Source: Lates calcarifer (Eukaryota; Chordata; Actinopteri; Centropomidae). From it: a DNA stretch of 64,000 nucleotides. The position numbers and the translations under genes are program-made. Shown in pieces: positions 24,100 through 38,000 of this stretch (position 1 is the first letter of the stretch; each line of letters begins with the position of its first letter). Below the pieces are notes generated by a model. That model searched no databases. It was not told the origin of the DNA and saw only the letters and a program-made list of their open reading frames with translations. The stretch is taken from the NCBI RefSeq assembly GCF_001640805.2, contig NC_066833.1, forward strand, positions 6,037,456-6,101,455, in the 5' to 3' direction.

Positions 24100-25650
24100 A
24101 TGGGCTAAAATTTAGTCCATCCCGGTTACCTGGCAGCTGAATGCAAAACTAAACCCTGACTATTCTGAGCTCCGCACAGCTGATGAGCTGCACTCTGAAA
24201 TGTTGGAAAATCAGCACACCAAGGACAGCCTGTACCAAGCTTTCAGGGGCCGCTAAAGTCTCCCTGGCCGTGCCCTTGATTATTAACACCGGCTAGAAGC
24301 TCGGTCCCATGACGAGGACCACCACAGCACCAAATCCGGTCCAGGCAGGCACCCGATTACCGCCGTGGCTATCACTCGACCTGATCCGAGCTTCTCTTCA
24401 CTTGTCTGTTTTTTCTTCCTTTCCCAGCAGTAACATTTAACAAACTTGGCTTTGGAGAGCAAGGTCCAAAACTTTAATTCCAATCAAGGACAATAAACAG
24501 AACCAGCACTACCTGAGCTGCGCAACTCTTCCATAAATAACCCGGGTGAATGAGGGGGTAGGTTGGCTCCCAAGTTGGGATCCAGAAGAAACGTGGTTCA
24601 GGGTGTTCCGTTCCGCTCCGTTCCCACCCCTGCCCTTCCTGGCGCAAACAGCCATTGGATTAGCGGCGGATCGAGGGGAGGAGAGCAGATATAGACTGCG
24701 CCATTGTTAAAATATCACAAAAAATGATCACAACTTATTCGCATCAAATGGATACAAATAGACTGAGTGCACACTAGACACTAACTAACACAATCCCTGA
24801 CGACTGGCAACGTGGGGTTTTACTACACAACCCTCCCACAACCCCACAATGGTCCTCCAGATTATTTCTTGTAGTCGCACAAATGCCAGTGCTGCCACAG
24901 CAGCTCCTGGATCCGAATAAAAACCCCGATTTTATGATACCTGTGACGCTGGGGTTTTAATTGGAAAGTTACCCCGCACAGAGTCCACCCTGGCGCAATC
25001 AGTGGCAGATATACCCGGCCGCCGCAGGGGGCGCCCTAGCGTTACGTATCACATGAACTGTCTTCATTTGTGTCATGCGGTGGTAAACAACGGGGCTCAA
25101 ACGGTCCCCCCGCACCGTGTTTGTTTACACGAATCTCCCGGGAGTTATGGTGACCCAAAGCCAGATATAACCCCCGCATTTTTACATACAAGTTACCCCC
25201 CCCGCCCCCCTCCTCCTTCCCCAGCGGAAAACAGCACTGCCTGCCGTCCGCCATTAGGGAGCCAACTGAACAATACTGGAGACTAGAGGCGGCAGCGGCC
25301 ACAGCACACTCACAGAGCAGGAGGCAAATCTGTCCAAATTAACTGCTTATTGGTCCCTAAACATGTCTCCTCGTCCCGGCGTGACCCCCGAGGGAGTCCC
25401 TGGGCGTCCGTCTGACGCCCCCCACAAGTTCCCGAAACTTTGACTAATTCGGCGTAAAAGTGGAATATAAAAAAACGTCTGTGAATTTCTCTTACCGGAG
25501 GAGAGCTCGAAACGGTGTAGCGCCACTTTTGTGCCTTGACATTAATCCCGGGGAGCGCGTGCGCACAACGTAGAACTTTCCACTTTCCGTCCAAAGATCG
25601 TCCATTACAAAGATGACTCACTCCGCACAGTTGCAAAGCAAGCACCTCGA
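24100..25650 (-). promoter_or_regulatory. zmym2: CpG-rich zmym2 promoter and 5' UTR zone
   Basis: CpG density rises sharply, most of all from 24940 to 25650, while the flanks are AT-rich. Several minus-strand donor consensus sites fit non-coding first exons spliced to the start-codon exon near 19.47 kb: CTCCG|GTAAGAG (exon end 25496), CTCAG|GTAGTG (24513) and GCCAG|GTAACC (24130). This suggests one or more alternative first exons. The transcription start cannot be fixed from sequence alone. Confidence 0.6.
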
Positions 25651-27457
25651 CGCCTGCAACGCCAGATATACATACTCAGTAGAAACTCAGTTGTCAGTTT
25701 ATTTGGTACACCAAGTTCAAATTAATGCAGTCTAATGCAGCCTGTAATATATACTACTTCCATGAAGGTTATGATGTTCCGTTTTTGTTGAAACTGTGGG
25801 TGGGTGAAGTCTGTGGTAACGTTGAACTGTTTCACAGTGTGTTGACAGGGATTCTAATTTTGTCCACCCCATTCAAATCAATGGGGATTGGCTAAACAAC
25901 CGGCACACCTTTTTGTATAAGGTAATACTGTTCAACAGCACCACGAAACCGAGCATCATAAGCATCAGCATTTCAGGATAACTGTTTAGTTAGTTAGCAT
26001 TAGCTATGGTGTACCTAATAAACTGACAAGTCACGAGATTAATTTATCTGTCTATGCAAACCAGAGTAAGTATTAAGCTATTAATATAATATGTATAATA
26101 ATATATTAAGCTATTAAAGTATGTGCACTGGAAAATGGTTATCAGCAATCAAGGAAGGGTAACTGAAAGGGCACACCGGGAACAGGCCTCTGGTATTGGG
26201 CCAACAACTACAAAAGAAGTAAACCACAAATGATTACAAAACAACCACAAATAGATGAAAATTACAAATAACAAATCACTGCGTTGCTTTTGTTTATTAT
26301 TTATTTTAAAAGGAAAGTAGAAACAGAGTGAGACCTCACTCATTTACGATCATTTCTGACGGCATCCATTCGTATTTCTTAATTTATTTTATTTATTTAT
26401 TTTTTTGACCGCGCAAGCGCAGGAGGAGCAATCAGCGGTTGCATGGCTGGCAATTAAAATGCTCCATTAAGATGATTCAGTCTTACCGCTACATATCATA
26501 TTTACTGTGTAAACTGACTCCAGTTCAGGAGGAAGATGACACACTTTGATCATGAAAGACTTTAAAATGGGCTGCAATGAAGTACACAGCTCGGGTCCAA
26601 TCAGGAGCAAGGATCCGGGTTGAGAGAGTTCATGTTCTCAGCTCTGTCGGTGCAACATCGGGTTTCATCACGTAATTTCATCCAGACATAGGCAGCAGAA
26701 ACCAAACGGCTGGGGAAAATAACTAATAATCGCATTAGTGTGTTAGAAAAATGCTGCACACCCCTCAACAACATTACAAGTCCCTGATATCCCACTTAAA
26801 AACGCCTTTAAGTGCGATAAGATCGATGTAAGTATTGCAACAGGCCAAATATATATCACAAGAAGAAATATAGAGGGGTTTTGCATCAGGGAAGCAAAAA
26901 GTCAATTGAACTGGTGATTACGTCGTTAATATGGCGGATCAGGTGCGTTCAAATGTCACGCTGAAACGTGCAGACCGGATTCACGTCAGGGGGTCGGCAG
27001 TGCGGAAAAACGATTTCCATCTCTGCAGCCCCTCGCATAGATTTTAACTGAACTCAAAGATTCAAGGTGGCGATAGGTGGAGAATAGAAGGACGGTTTTA
27101 TTCCAAACAAGTAAACTACCAGCGTTGCAATCTCGTGTCTGACATTTGCTGTGCCAAAATGTTTCCATACCCAGAACATACACTAAAATGTATTAAATGG
27201 ATCCAGATTGAAAACGAAATGCAGACTAATCCTTTATCATCCCACCCGTGTTTCTGATTGTGTGGCTACACAGGAGTCTGCTGATTTCATGTTATTTCCA
27301 ATTTTGTGCTCTGATTAGTGTAAAACAGCTAATACTTAGTCCATATGCCTCTTAATAATACATTTGGTCACCACACAGTTCAGTGCCCTGAATATGTTAA
27401 TATTTCATTTTGGTAGCATTTTCCAGGTGACGTAATTTCTGATGGTTTTATAAGCTA

Positions 27458-27460
<3 letters not shown>

Positions 27461-27520
<60 letters not shown>
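27461..27520. repeat. TA microsatellite
   Basis: About thirty pure TA units. Confidence 0.95.
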
Positions 27521-27525
<5 letters not shown>

Positions 27526-29479
27526 TCAATGGTTAATAAGTTATTTATTAATGTTTTATAGATACGTTTTACAAACAACTTTTGGGTTGCCAGGTGCAGG
27601 TTATCTAGGCCAAATTCCATTTCTAAATTGCTTATTAGCATTTAACATTAGAAATTAAGAAACCCAAGCCCCCCTATTAATATCATACCAACAATTATAA
27701 CAGCAGGACATGTTAGAAATCTGTGAAACTCTTAGTACTTCTCAGTGATTTACCAACATTTCTAAATGTGCTATTACTCAATATAAATATACTAAATATT
27801 AAATAAGTCTGCTCTTGTGGTCAAACAGACCAGATGAGAGGTCTCTTTAAGAGAGTTGTGCTGGAGGAGGATTTTCCACAATCTGGCAACCGAACCCCTT
27901 ATTAAATTCCAACACTGGTATTTTTTTTAACCCTATTTTCCCATGTTTTTGGGTGTAAATGATTGATAGGAAGAAGTCTTTGGAATTGGTGCAGTACTGC
28001 ACAAGAACAGTGTACCTGGTCACAGCAAACAGCTGCTGCAGTGTAATCTAATAGGCATCCATGTCAATGTACATCCACTAAAGTGCTCGCTTTAACTGCT
28101 GACAGGGCTCAGATTGTTATTATAAGTGTCTGACAACATTATGGATAAGATTCCTACAGATAGACCTTTTTATTAAAGAGTAAGATCCTTTTTCCTTTAA
28201 TCAGAAACATTGCTGCGTAGCATGAGACTCCATTGACAAAAACAGTAATTTTATCTTTCAGAACACAGGAGCTGCTGGAATATCGATTGCCTCAATCTGT
28301 TAGTCTGTTTGTGTTGGTACTTTGTTCCTGCACCGTATTTGTTGGAGCTTAACTCAAACGTCATCTGCTTTCTCTCTCCAAGGGGAGGTGAGACATGTGT
28401 AAAAGCCTGTTGAGGGTTTTTATGACCACATTAACCACAGTTTGCACTTTTCTCTTTTTTCAGTAGCAACCCTGTGTGTGACTAAACTAAACCAGTACAC
28501 AAAATAGTCTCATCTCAAGGTCAATTCATAGTTTTCATGTTTTTGATCATAACACATGAGCTTCATCAGGAAGTGGAATTTGACCAATTGTCATGGAATT
28601 ACAGATTTTAAAATATATTTATTTTTCTGAGCACTTTGAGGAAAAATCTGAGCCGATCTGGAGCTTTTGATCATGTCACGCGTTCTACGACCAGGCTACT
28701 GAGGGAAATCAAGCGATACAACAAAATCTCCAGAACAGGTACAGAATAGATTTTGTAGTAGGAGTGATTCATTTTCTGCCAAGCACCCTAAATGTGGAAA
28801 GTAATATAGAAGCATGAGAGATGTTGCAAAGGAACATGTTTTCTTTTACTATGTGCAGTTCAAGAAAAAAAGAATCGTGCCCATATTTGGCAGTTGCACC
28901 TTTGACCAGCAGTGCAAGAATTTTTCAACAATCTAAAACTGTCATATTTAAGTAAAAGTATTATCCACAAAACTTACTCAATATTAGTTGTTCTATGGAA
29001 GACTGGCCTCTGTGACTGGTGTATTATGACATGTTAATACTGATGCATCAGTGTGTGAGCAGAATTTTAATGTTGTAGCTGCACCAGACAGAGTTCCTTT
29101 AATACTTCATGCACAGGAAGTATAGTGGTTTGATCTGAGGGGGAAGTGTGATGATTAATGGTAGAGGCAAGTGGCTTTTAGGTGAAATATTTGATCAATT
29201 TGACCTCTTTTGGCCTCAAAATCAAAATCAAAATCAACTCCTGATGGAACTGCTAACAATTCACAGACACCTGAATTGTCTCAAAGGGTCCAACGGTTAG
29301 GTATACCAAATTTTAATCAGAAAAGCAACAAACTAGAAAGGCACAGAGCACATACCTCTGCAAAGGTCAAACACTCCTACATGTCTGTGTACCTCTAAAA
29401 TAGAAAAATTAAATGACATTATATAAATGATTTATACATTATTTGTGTTATCCATTTGCAACTAGATTTACACCAAAAT

Positions 29480-29585
29480 TTAATAACTTCTTCCCTGGCC
29501 CATGACCCATCCCTTCACTAAGTTTGGTAAAAATCTGTTCTGTACTTTTTGTTTAATCCTGCTGACAAATAAACAAACAAACAAA
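29480..29585 (+). mobile_element. RTE-type LINE 3' tail
   Basis: GGCCCATGACCCATCCCTTC, then AAGTTTGGTAAAAATCTGTTC, then TAATCCTGCTGACAAATAAA and CAAACAAACAAA form the characteristic end of RTE-like retrotransposons, including the short tandem tail. The body of the element is missing. Confidence 0.6.
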
Positions 29586-29611
29586 TCACCATGGGTTGGC
29601 TACAACTATCA

Positions 29612-29757
29612 GTGTTGGGTAAAAGATGCAAAAACTTAGGGGAGTAAAAGTATAAAGCAGAATCAACTGGAAATATTGATGTGAACTATAAGCACCTCAG
29701 AACTATACTAAAGTACAGTACTTGAGTAAATCTACTTGGTTACTTTCCACCACTGCC
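29612..29757. repeat. Common fish dispersed repeat
   Basis: The segment ends in TACTTGAGTAAATCTACTTG and GTTACTTTCCACCACTG, a very widespread vertebrate repeat end. A related piece with GGTAAAAGTA-type motifs lies at about 30037-30180. Confidence 0.5.
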
Positions 29758-32700
29758 TTCGACTGTTACAGCTTTAAGTCTGTGCACATCTGGATGCTGT
29801 AGGTATTCAGCATTCTTTGTTCTACGACTGCTCAAGCTCTGTCATACTGTATCTGGGACCATGAGAAAACAGCAGTTACTAAGTCATGTCACAAATTCTG
29901 GACTGGACTCAGATCTGGACTCTTCAGCTCTGTGACATTGTTTGTTTAAATCCATTCCTATGTAGCTCTGTTTTTTTTTTTCTGTTCACCCAGAGCTGCA
30001 GCTCACTGGCAGGATTTCCTCCAGGATTTTTTTTACTCAGCGATGGAGGAAGCATTCAGATTGTCTCTACTTAGGTAAAAGTAGCAAAACCACAATTTAC
30101 AAAGTGAAAGTCCTGTCTGTATAATTAATAAGTATAATTATACTAAGGTAAAAGTACAGACAAGTTCTTAAAAAAATGGCCCCTTTGAGTGTTAAATTAT
30201 TATAATGTATATTCTTGGTGATACATTTATATAGTATTTTACTTTTGTAGCTGGTCAATGGTTGGGTTCATTTAAACTACTGCCAGGTAGTTTGACACAA
30301 ATACACCAAACGCAAATGTTTTTATTTGGGCAAATCAAAGTCTACAAGTTATCACATACTCACATACAATGATGACATGCCTCTGTTATAGGTAGGATTT
30401 GATCTGGTGACAGGATCTAGGGTCTAAGCCTGGTCGAGGACCCTCATTTTTCTCATTCCCATCTTTCCAACTCTGCTCTGTCCTCTATGGAATAAAGCCT
30501 AAAAAAAACCCACTTTGTTTTGACCACCTGGCTTATCACGTATATCAACTTCAACTTTTCCACTGACTTAAAAACTTCCCATGTGACAAACAAGGACAGA
30601 GAAACAAGTGTGTGGAAATATATGTACACGTTTTATTTAGGACAGAGAAAACGGCCTCAGGGTAAAGCAGTGACTGGCTGCAGCATCTATGCAAACAACA
30701 GTGAGGACACTCATTCTCACATACCGCACATCTACCTGTGGGAAACACTCAGAGCCAAATATTGTCAAAACACTCAAAATAAAGGCGTACATAGGAGTTT
30801 TTAGAGGCAAAACAGAAGAACTGAATAGTCTTCAGGAGTGATGGGGATTGGCGAAGTCAGAAAACCACAAGGGTTAAAACTAATAGAATCAAAACAAAAT
30901 GTTGGTCAACACTTCTCCTCGACAAACAGCCTGTTCACTTTACTCGTAAAGAACCATACTACTATTTTTATCTTGACTACAAACCCAGTGTTGTTCATCA
31001 CACCAACAGTTTTTGAATGCATGCTTGAAAGTTTCTGATTTCTTAAATTATTTTTCCTTCTTTCCAGGCAGACAAAGACTTCTGTTCATTTCCACGCTGT
31101 GTGATAATCAATTAGTAAACTCCTGAAACCCAGCTACATAGGTGAAATCCATCCAATTGCTGTGGTACTGTAATTCGTTTTTGTTGAAGCATCATTGTCA
31201 AGGTGGAGTATAACAGTTTAAAGTCCTGGTTGACTTGATAAGTCTGTACAGGGGTAATGATAATATGTCTTTAAACAAAAATCAGTGTCAGATTTAATGT
31301 TCACTGTGATGTTTTACACATCTCAAACACATTTCAAGAGTCTACTTTTGATTTTGAACTAATCACTGCATGGAAAAATAGGAAAAAATATATATAAAAA
31401 ACTATGAAACAAAGCACAGGGATTAGCTGTAATAGCCAAGTATGTAATAAATGAGCTAAAACATACAAAACCTCTGGTTAAGGTCTGATCTGTAGCCATC
31501 TTTGGTTTTTACAGATAATCCTCAAACAGCCCCCAGACTTTGCACTTTGTAACAAGACAAATAGGGTAAAAGATGAAAACTATCTAAAGCCAGTTTTCAT
31601 ATTTCTTTGGCTGAGTTTTTAAAGTCCTGCTTCCACTTAATGCCGCCATTGAGTGAAGTAAAATAAGTCAAATTGTTAGGTCAGGGATAAAGTTAGAATA
31701 TAAATATTTTTACAGTGTCAGCAGGAGGGAAGGTGTCATTGGGCATGATTTCTGGAACATCCATTTCTCCTGTTATGACTAAACTGAGCGTAAAGCTATG
31801 ACACCAGGTGAGCAAGAAGTGAAGGAGCTCTATAATGACATGACTGATCAGCAAGTGACAGAATCCAAAAAGTGGAGGACTGAGGTTTTCTTAAAGGGAA
31901 GGTTCTTGGGAGAACCAGCTGTTTGAGGCACTGAATGTGAACATGCTTCCATTAATTCAGAGGATATTCTGAACAGGTTTTTGTACTAGAATGAATAAAC
32001 CATAACTTTTAAATCTGTCATCTACTTAAGAAAAACAGCGGCAATTATATTCTCTGCTTGCGAGGACAGTAGTCTAGTTCCTTTTGTAATATCAGCTTGT
32101 TGGTAATAACTTTTTAAACAAATAGTACGACTAAGTATATTCCTCCTTAACTTTTCAACTTTGAAAGACAAAAACACAAGAAACTGATGTGAGAACTGTG
32201 GATATTAAGGCAGCATGGAGAGCCCCCATCAATTTGAGTTTCTGACTGCAACACAGAAAAAAAACAATAAATTTTCACCAGCACGGCTTCAAAATTTGAA
32301 GTTATATTGCTGAGTTCATAGGAAATATCACACAGCTAAAATCAAGGCATGTTCTCACAACATTTGGTATTTATGTCTTACCATAGAGGGGCTCCTTTAA
32401 TATCAACTATGCTTTTCAATTACCAATGAAAAAGACCATTAGTGAGAAGTGAGTTTTGACTAGGCAGTCCTGCACTGACGAGCTTGGTACAGTGTTCCTG
32501 TTAAAAAACCAAAAGCAACAACAACAACAACAACAAAAAAAAGAAACTGCAGCAGTCAGCACGTGACTAAGAAGATTTTCAATTTTGAAACACTTTAACC
32601 TTTACAAGCAGGGCGGATGGTCTAAAGTGAAATTTTTAGCCCTTAAATGTAAATTAACATCAGAACTTTTTACTGTACACACTAAATAACTTAACCCACT

Positions 32701-33764
32701 CCTACAGTGGCAAAAAAGCAACAAAACATTCGCAGTCATCCAATGACTTTATAACTGTATATAAGTATGTATATATTTATATATAGTATGTGAATATGTA
32801 CATACCAGAAAATATTAACAACAACAGGGAAGGCAAAATTTTCTTCTTTCATAAAAACTCAACATCTCACTTTACAATCAACTCATTTTGGTGTGTTAAC
32901 TTGTGGAAAAGTGAACAAGACACTGGGCGAGTAAAGGATGCACATGTATTGTGTTTGTGCCCTAGGTGAGTCGAGTCAGTGTCATATCTCGTATATCGCT
33001 CTCTTAAAGTGATGTGACCGAGATGGGAAATTATTGGAAAACCTATTTCCCATTTGTTGTCAACATAGCCATACCACATTTGACAACAAATACACATCAT
33101 AGCTTTAGGAAAGAGTGGCAACAATGATACACAAGTTAGCATACTGATATAAGTCCATTATAAAGTGATGTGTCACCAAAAACGATTTGAGTGGGAGAGC
33201 ACTAACTTGGTCCAAGATATATGCTAAAAATAGGGGGGAAAAAAGTGATGGGAAACCCCCTCCTTACACACACTTCAAATGCACCCAAAAATCTACACAC
33301 GTACACACAAGCTACAAACAACACACTCTGACAGAAGGTGGAAGGAGGCACAACCCAGTAGGGTTTCAATCTTGGAAGTTGAGAGAGGATAACGTTTCTG
33401 ACTACCTCCCTCCACCCGGAAACTGCGTAGCAAAGGTGTCACCAAACAAATGGACGGGCTGCTTGACGTTTACTTGACCTCGCAAGATCCTCGGATTTGT
33501 GCTGCATAATGTAGGCCAACACAGAGCTGTGGTCTGGACAGGATTCAAATGTCATCAATGAGCTTCAGTCTTTGGGAATTTGCACTGACGTCAGAGGAAG
33601 CCAGCTTTTAATTTCACTTCACGGTGACAAAGATCCAACAGACTCTTCCTCTATTAAAGAACAGTGAGCCTGGCAGAGCATTTCAGCCACTGCTCAGTTA
33701 TGTGTGGCAGTGTGTATTTGTGTGTTTTGCTGTGTTGGCCAGGCCTTTGACCTATGAGGGGGCA

Positions 33765-33806
33765 TCACTGCAGCTGGACTCTGTACGCACAGATGAGGAG
33801 CTTGAC
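33765..33806 (-). CDS. mphosph8: mphosph8 exon 14, last coding exon
   Basis: Thirteen codons, VKLLICAYRVQLQ, then TGA at 33765-33767. Human ends VKLLIGAYRVQLQ. The acceptor is CTCAG|GTCAAG. A possible polyadenylation signal on this strand is ATTAAA at 33606-33611. AATAAA near 30634 would give a 3 kb 3' UTR. Confidence 0.94.
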   Translation of the reverse strand, partial: VKLLICAYRVQLQ

Positions 33807-35010
33807 CTGAGGAGAGAAGAACATGAGGAAGTAAAACAGATACTATCAAAGAATCCACAGCTGCTTTATTACAACAATAGTTTGACTTGTCTGTATTTCA
33901 GTTTTTAAAAGCTTTTACTTTGGCTGGTCCAAACACATAACATTTTCTCTGCTACAGAGAAAACTGTATGTTTGACATTTTTATTTGGAATAAAAATAAG
34001 AAATGTTTTGCCAGCAAAACACTGAGGCTGGTGATACTCTATTTCTTAATGCCAACAAACTACATGAATATACAAAAAACTAACAATGATTTCATTCTAC
34101 TATCAAGTGTTTTCTGTGTATTGGAAGCCTGATATCTTATTCTTCTGAACTCTAATGTTGTCCAAAAACTGTTAGAAACAATCAGTGAAACACTGTTGCA
34201 CTGGGTGAAATGTTCCTTCATCACCATGACCACACTGTAGTTTATTTTGACTCAATCCCACACGTACTGTCCTGCTGCTGAAAATATTTGTCAGTATGAT
34301 CAAATGAGAATAATTCAGAGTCCCACTTGAGAGGCACAAGCAGTTTTTTAAGATTCACATCTTCTAGAAGCAAATGGGCTTGGAACTGAGTGCCACAGAC
34401 AGAGTAGGAAAGTTCGAAAAAACTCTTGGTTTTGGTCTTTTCATTGGGATTTTTTTTTTCTTTGACAAGAAAGAAGAAACAGAGAGCCACCATCATTGAC
34501 CAGGAAAAATATAAAGCTAAGAGTAGAACCTCAATAGCTGCATATGATTCCTCTTTTAATGGCACATTTCATGTTCAGATAGGTTGAGAATAAAACCTCT
34601 GATTTTGTTCAGCAAGATTTTGAGAATATTTCATTCTAGACTGGAAGAAATAATGTTACCTCAGCTATTTGTTTTTTCGCTTTCAGGACATCTCTTTTGC
34701 ACTGAAACTGTCTTCTAAACAGACAGAGCATGAGTTCAAAGGTTATTTGTGGTAAGCAGCTAATCTTAGAGTGATACTGCAGCCTAAAAACTAAAGAAAT
34801 ATTTGAGACACTCAAGACACTCCAGACTTGAAAGGTCTCCATAAAAACTTTGTAGTTTATTCCTTTGAGTTCACTAAAAGCCCAGAACGGTGCTGTGTTC
34901 TGCTACAGGTACAGGTAAAAAGATGAAATACAACCCAGACAGTTTTCTTTTCAGTTATCTGTTGATTACAATACTATGAACTGGGATTTCACAACTCTGA
35001 AACTTTACTT

Positions 35011-35050
<40 letters not shown>

Positions 35051-38000
35051 TATATATTGACTACCTTCACAGCTGCTATCTCTGCCCTCGCATTTACTTT
35101 GTTGAGCTCACAAACGGCCACTGGTCCCCGGCCCTTCCATTGGTTGAGAGTACTGCTGTATCCTTATTCAGGACACTTCTCTACAATTTAGATTTGACTA
35201 AGTACACAGTTTCCTACAGTGCAACTTTCAAGAGCATATAAAAATCCTGACATCACCACAAATACTCTCTAAACCTGCTGACTGCCTGATCCTTTATGCT
35301 TCCTTTAAAAGGGTAGAAATGACAACTCTGGTTATTCGGACTGTATGATGACCTGGTTAGTAGCAAAGGCTTTTTACAATAAGTGTGTGTTTAAAACTGT
35401 GTGTCACCTTGGCTGTTGGTGCTTCTGCAAGACGAATGAAGAGTCTGTTGATGCCTGGGACTGGACTGAAGGAGTAGATGAAGTGGCTATCCTGAATGTT
35501 CAAAGACAAAAATGAGGAAAAACAGGTATATCGTCATTTTGACAAGAGATTTAATCACAAGAGATTTAATCAAAGAAATTCAGTTAACAGTAAAGCTAAA
35601 GAACATGCATGCATACAGCAGTTTCATGTGAATCTCTGCAGTAAGTAGTGTAGTAGTTATGTGATGTGAAACCCATGCTGGAAAAAACTCCTTCAGTAAC
35701 AATGAAAGCTACTTTATGGAAAGGTGCTTACTGTGGATAGCATCCAAATGGAATTTGATATAATGAGAATCTTATGGAATAATAATTTCTATGTTGGCAC
35801 TTCTGATCTACTACTGTTTTGTATATTTTCTAAACTTTTTTTCCATTTGTATTTTGCCAACCTTTTTTGTTTTTAATTCTTCTAATAAACCTCTTAGTAA
35901 ATTTAGCTTTTTCTGTGTAATTGAGCAGTGCTGTCCGCTGTTTTTGTTAAGAACTAACCAGGAATATGGGCAGCTGGAACTTGTCGTTGAGCACCACGGC
36001 GTGGACGCTGCAAGGTCCGCAAAGTCTGGCTGTGATCTCATTCAAGAAGTTTGCGTGGAAGATGAAGAGTAGGATTCCTGAGCCTGGAAGGGACAGAAGT
36101 ATGGTGGGAGAGGAGAGGAAGGAATGATAAGGAGGTAGAGAGAGACTTTGGAGTCTTCCACATTGTTTTTGCAGCGTTCAGCAGATTAAATGGAAGACTT
36201 GTTAATTTTTATCTCTCCTTCAACACACATTGGCTTTTTAAGAGCACATTGAATGAAATGCAGTATGTTTTGTTTTCCATCTTGTTCATAGGCCTTGTTG
36301 TATCATGTTCATAATTGCTCAACAATGACAGAAAAACAGTAGGGACAATAAGTCTACAGTTATTTATTCAGTATCAACAAATAAATATAACAGTAATTAT
36401 ACGTAATATAATTAATCACTTGACTTGACCTGAATCCAGATAAGTTGCAGATAATTCATGAGCTGATTAAACAAATAAAAAAGTTATTTATACAATTGAT
36501 ACTTTATTATTGTCGTTATGAGATGATAAGCTTCCTAGCTACTGTGGCTGGCAGTAATAATAATAAATCAGAAATCGTTAAAAAATGATTAAATAGCCTC
36601 TACATGCAAAATCCACTGTAGGTAGGTAGGTAGAATAAAATAAAGGCATCCCCCAGCAGACCATTTATAAAAAGTAGAACTGATACTACTGCCAACAGCA
36701 GGCAAAAAAAAAAAGAATTTCAGACCCTTACAAATGAATTGTAAGACTTTTAGTACCTTGTAAAAATATATTTTTCAAAGAGAACTGAATTCAGTCCTTT
36801 TTAAGACTTTTCAAGACCTGCAGATAACCTGAAGATAACCTGCCTCCCACAGTGTCATCTGCATATTAAGTCTCTGTGAGATACCAAGCCCAGCGTTGAG
36901 AAAACTCAGATGGCTCAATGGCATTGTGATCAGCTCAACATCAGAAAATCTCTCTGTGTGAGATGATAATGTTGTGTATTTAAGAAATGATCTCCAAATT
37001 CAGAGACTGCTGTTTTTACCCTCTGGTTGTGGCTGTGACTTGAAGCCAAACTCCATGGAGAAGTCTGGCCCCTCACAAAGCCTGTGGCAGGCCAGAGGGA
37101 AGACGGGTTCTAGTAGCACCAGACGGGACTCAAAGTATGCTCGGATGGTGTCCTCTGCCACACTGGACAACCTGTCGGGCAGATAGGTGGACGTAAAAAG
37201 AATAGCTCAGTCATCATTACAGGATTAAGAGATGAAGAAGAGCACAACTAATGGACGCATTTACAGAGAGGACTCTCCTTAACTTCTTAGACAGCTGTGT
37301 AAATGTGTATATCCAGCAGTAAAACCCAATCCTTTCTCCATTATCAGTGCTGAGTGAAGCTGTAGGTAGCACTCACATGCTGATGTGGTCCTTGATGAGG
37401 TCACAGACCATCAGGTTGTTGCTGAGCTTGGCGAAATACATGGCCGTGTTCTTGTGTTTGGACAAGATGTTGCAGTCAGCGCCGTACTCCAGCAGGAGGC
37501 GCACCACATCAGCGTTCCCTCTTTTACACGCCTGGAGTGAAAGACAGAAAACCTTAACCAACACAACCTGTGTCCCGCAAACAGATCCTACCACTGTAAA
37601 GAGGCCTAAAGGTACATCAAATGTTTTTCTATCACTGCCAGACTCTTCACTTTCTGCAAACACATGAACACTTTTTTGGCTTTGATAGTGACAGTTAAAG
37701 TTAGTTAATTAAAAATTTCTGACAGTGCTTGGCTTAGGTGTGAAATGGGTGGGTGGCCTGGGTGACATGACTGAAATCAGTGCTGCTATATTAAAGTATA
37801 GTTAAACATTTTGATATAGATATTTGCATCTAAATCTCAGAAAAAAAGCAAATATGCATAAATAATGAACTATTCCTTTGACAATAACTTAAAATAATTA
37901 ATTTAAACCACACAATACAGTTGTATGCGTGTGAAGTCAAATGACCTTGCCTGTGTAAATATGTAAGTGCTTATTTCTAATGAAGTGAAACCACGTGACA

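Larger units (their letters stand above)
19490..24100. other. First zmym2 intron / 5' region
   Basis: This stretch separates the start-codon exon from the CpG-rich zone. It holds an old inverted-repeat element at about 20042-20322, a CA/GA microsatellite at 21635-21725 and a short CTG run near 23447-23480. No coding exon is visible. Confidence 0.5.
25700..33600. other. Intergenic region between zmym2 and mphosph8
   Basis: I find no protein-coding gene here. Contents are a TA microsatellite (27461-27520), an RTE-type LINE tail (29480-29585), two copies of a common fish dispersed repeat (29612-29757 and about 30037-30180), and the probable 3' UTR of mphosph8 at the right end. A pspc1 gene, which lies between these genes in human, is not visible. 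Confidence 0.55.

Noticed and set aside
25002..25302. Open frames in the GC-rich zone
   Set aside because: They are expected by chance in CpG-rich promoter DNA, show no homology that I recognise, and conflict with the 5' UTR role.
26933..27050. Plus-strand ATGGCGGATCAG followed by GTGCGT, resembling a first coding exon with donor
   Set aside because: The AATATGGCGG context is promoter-like, but no downstream exon or protein similarity can be found on this strand.
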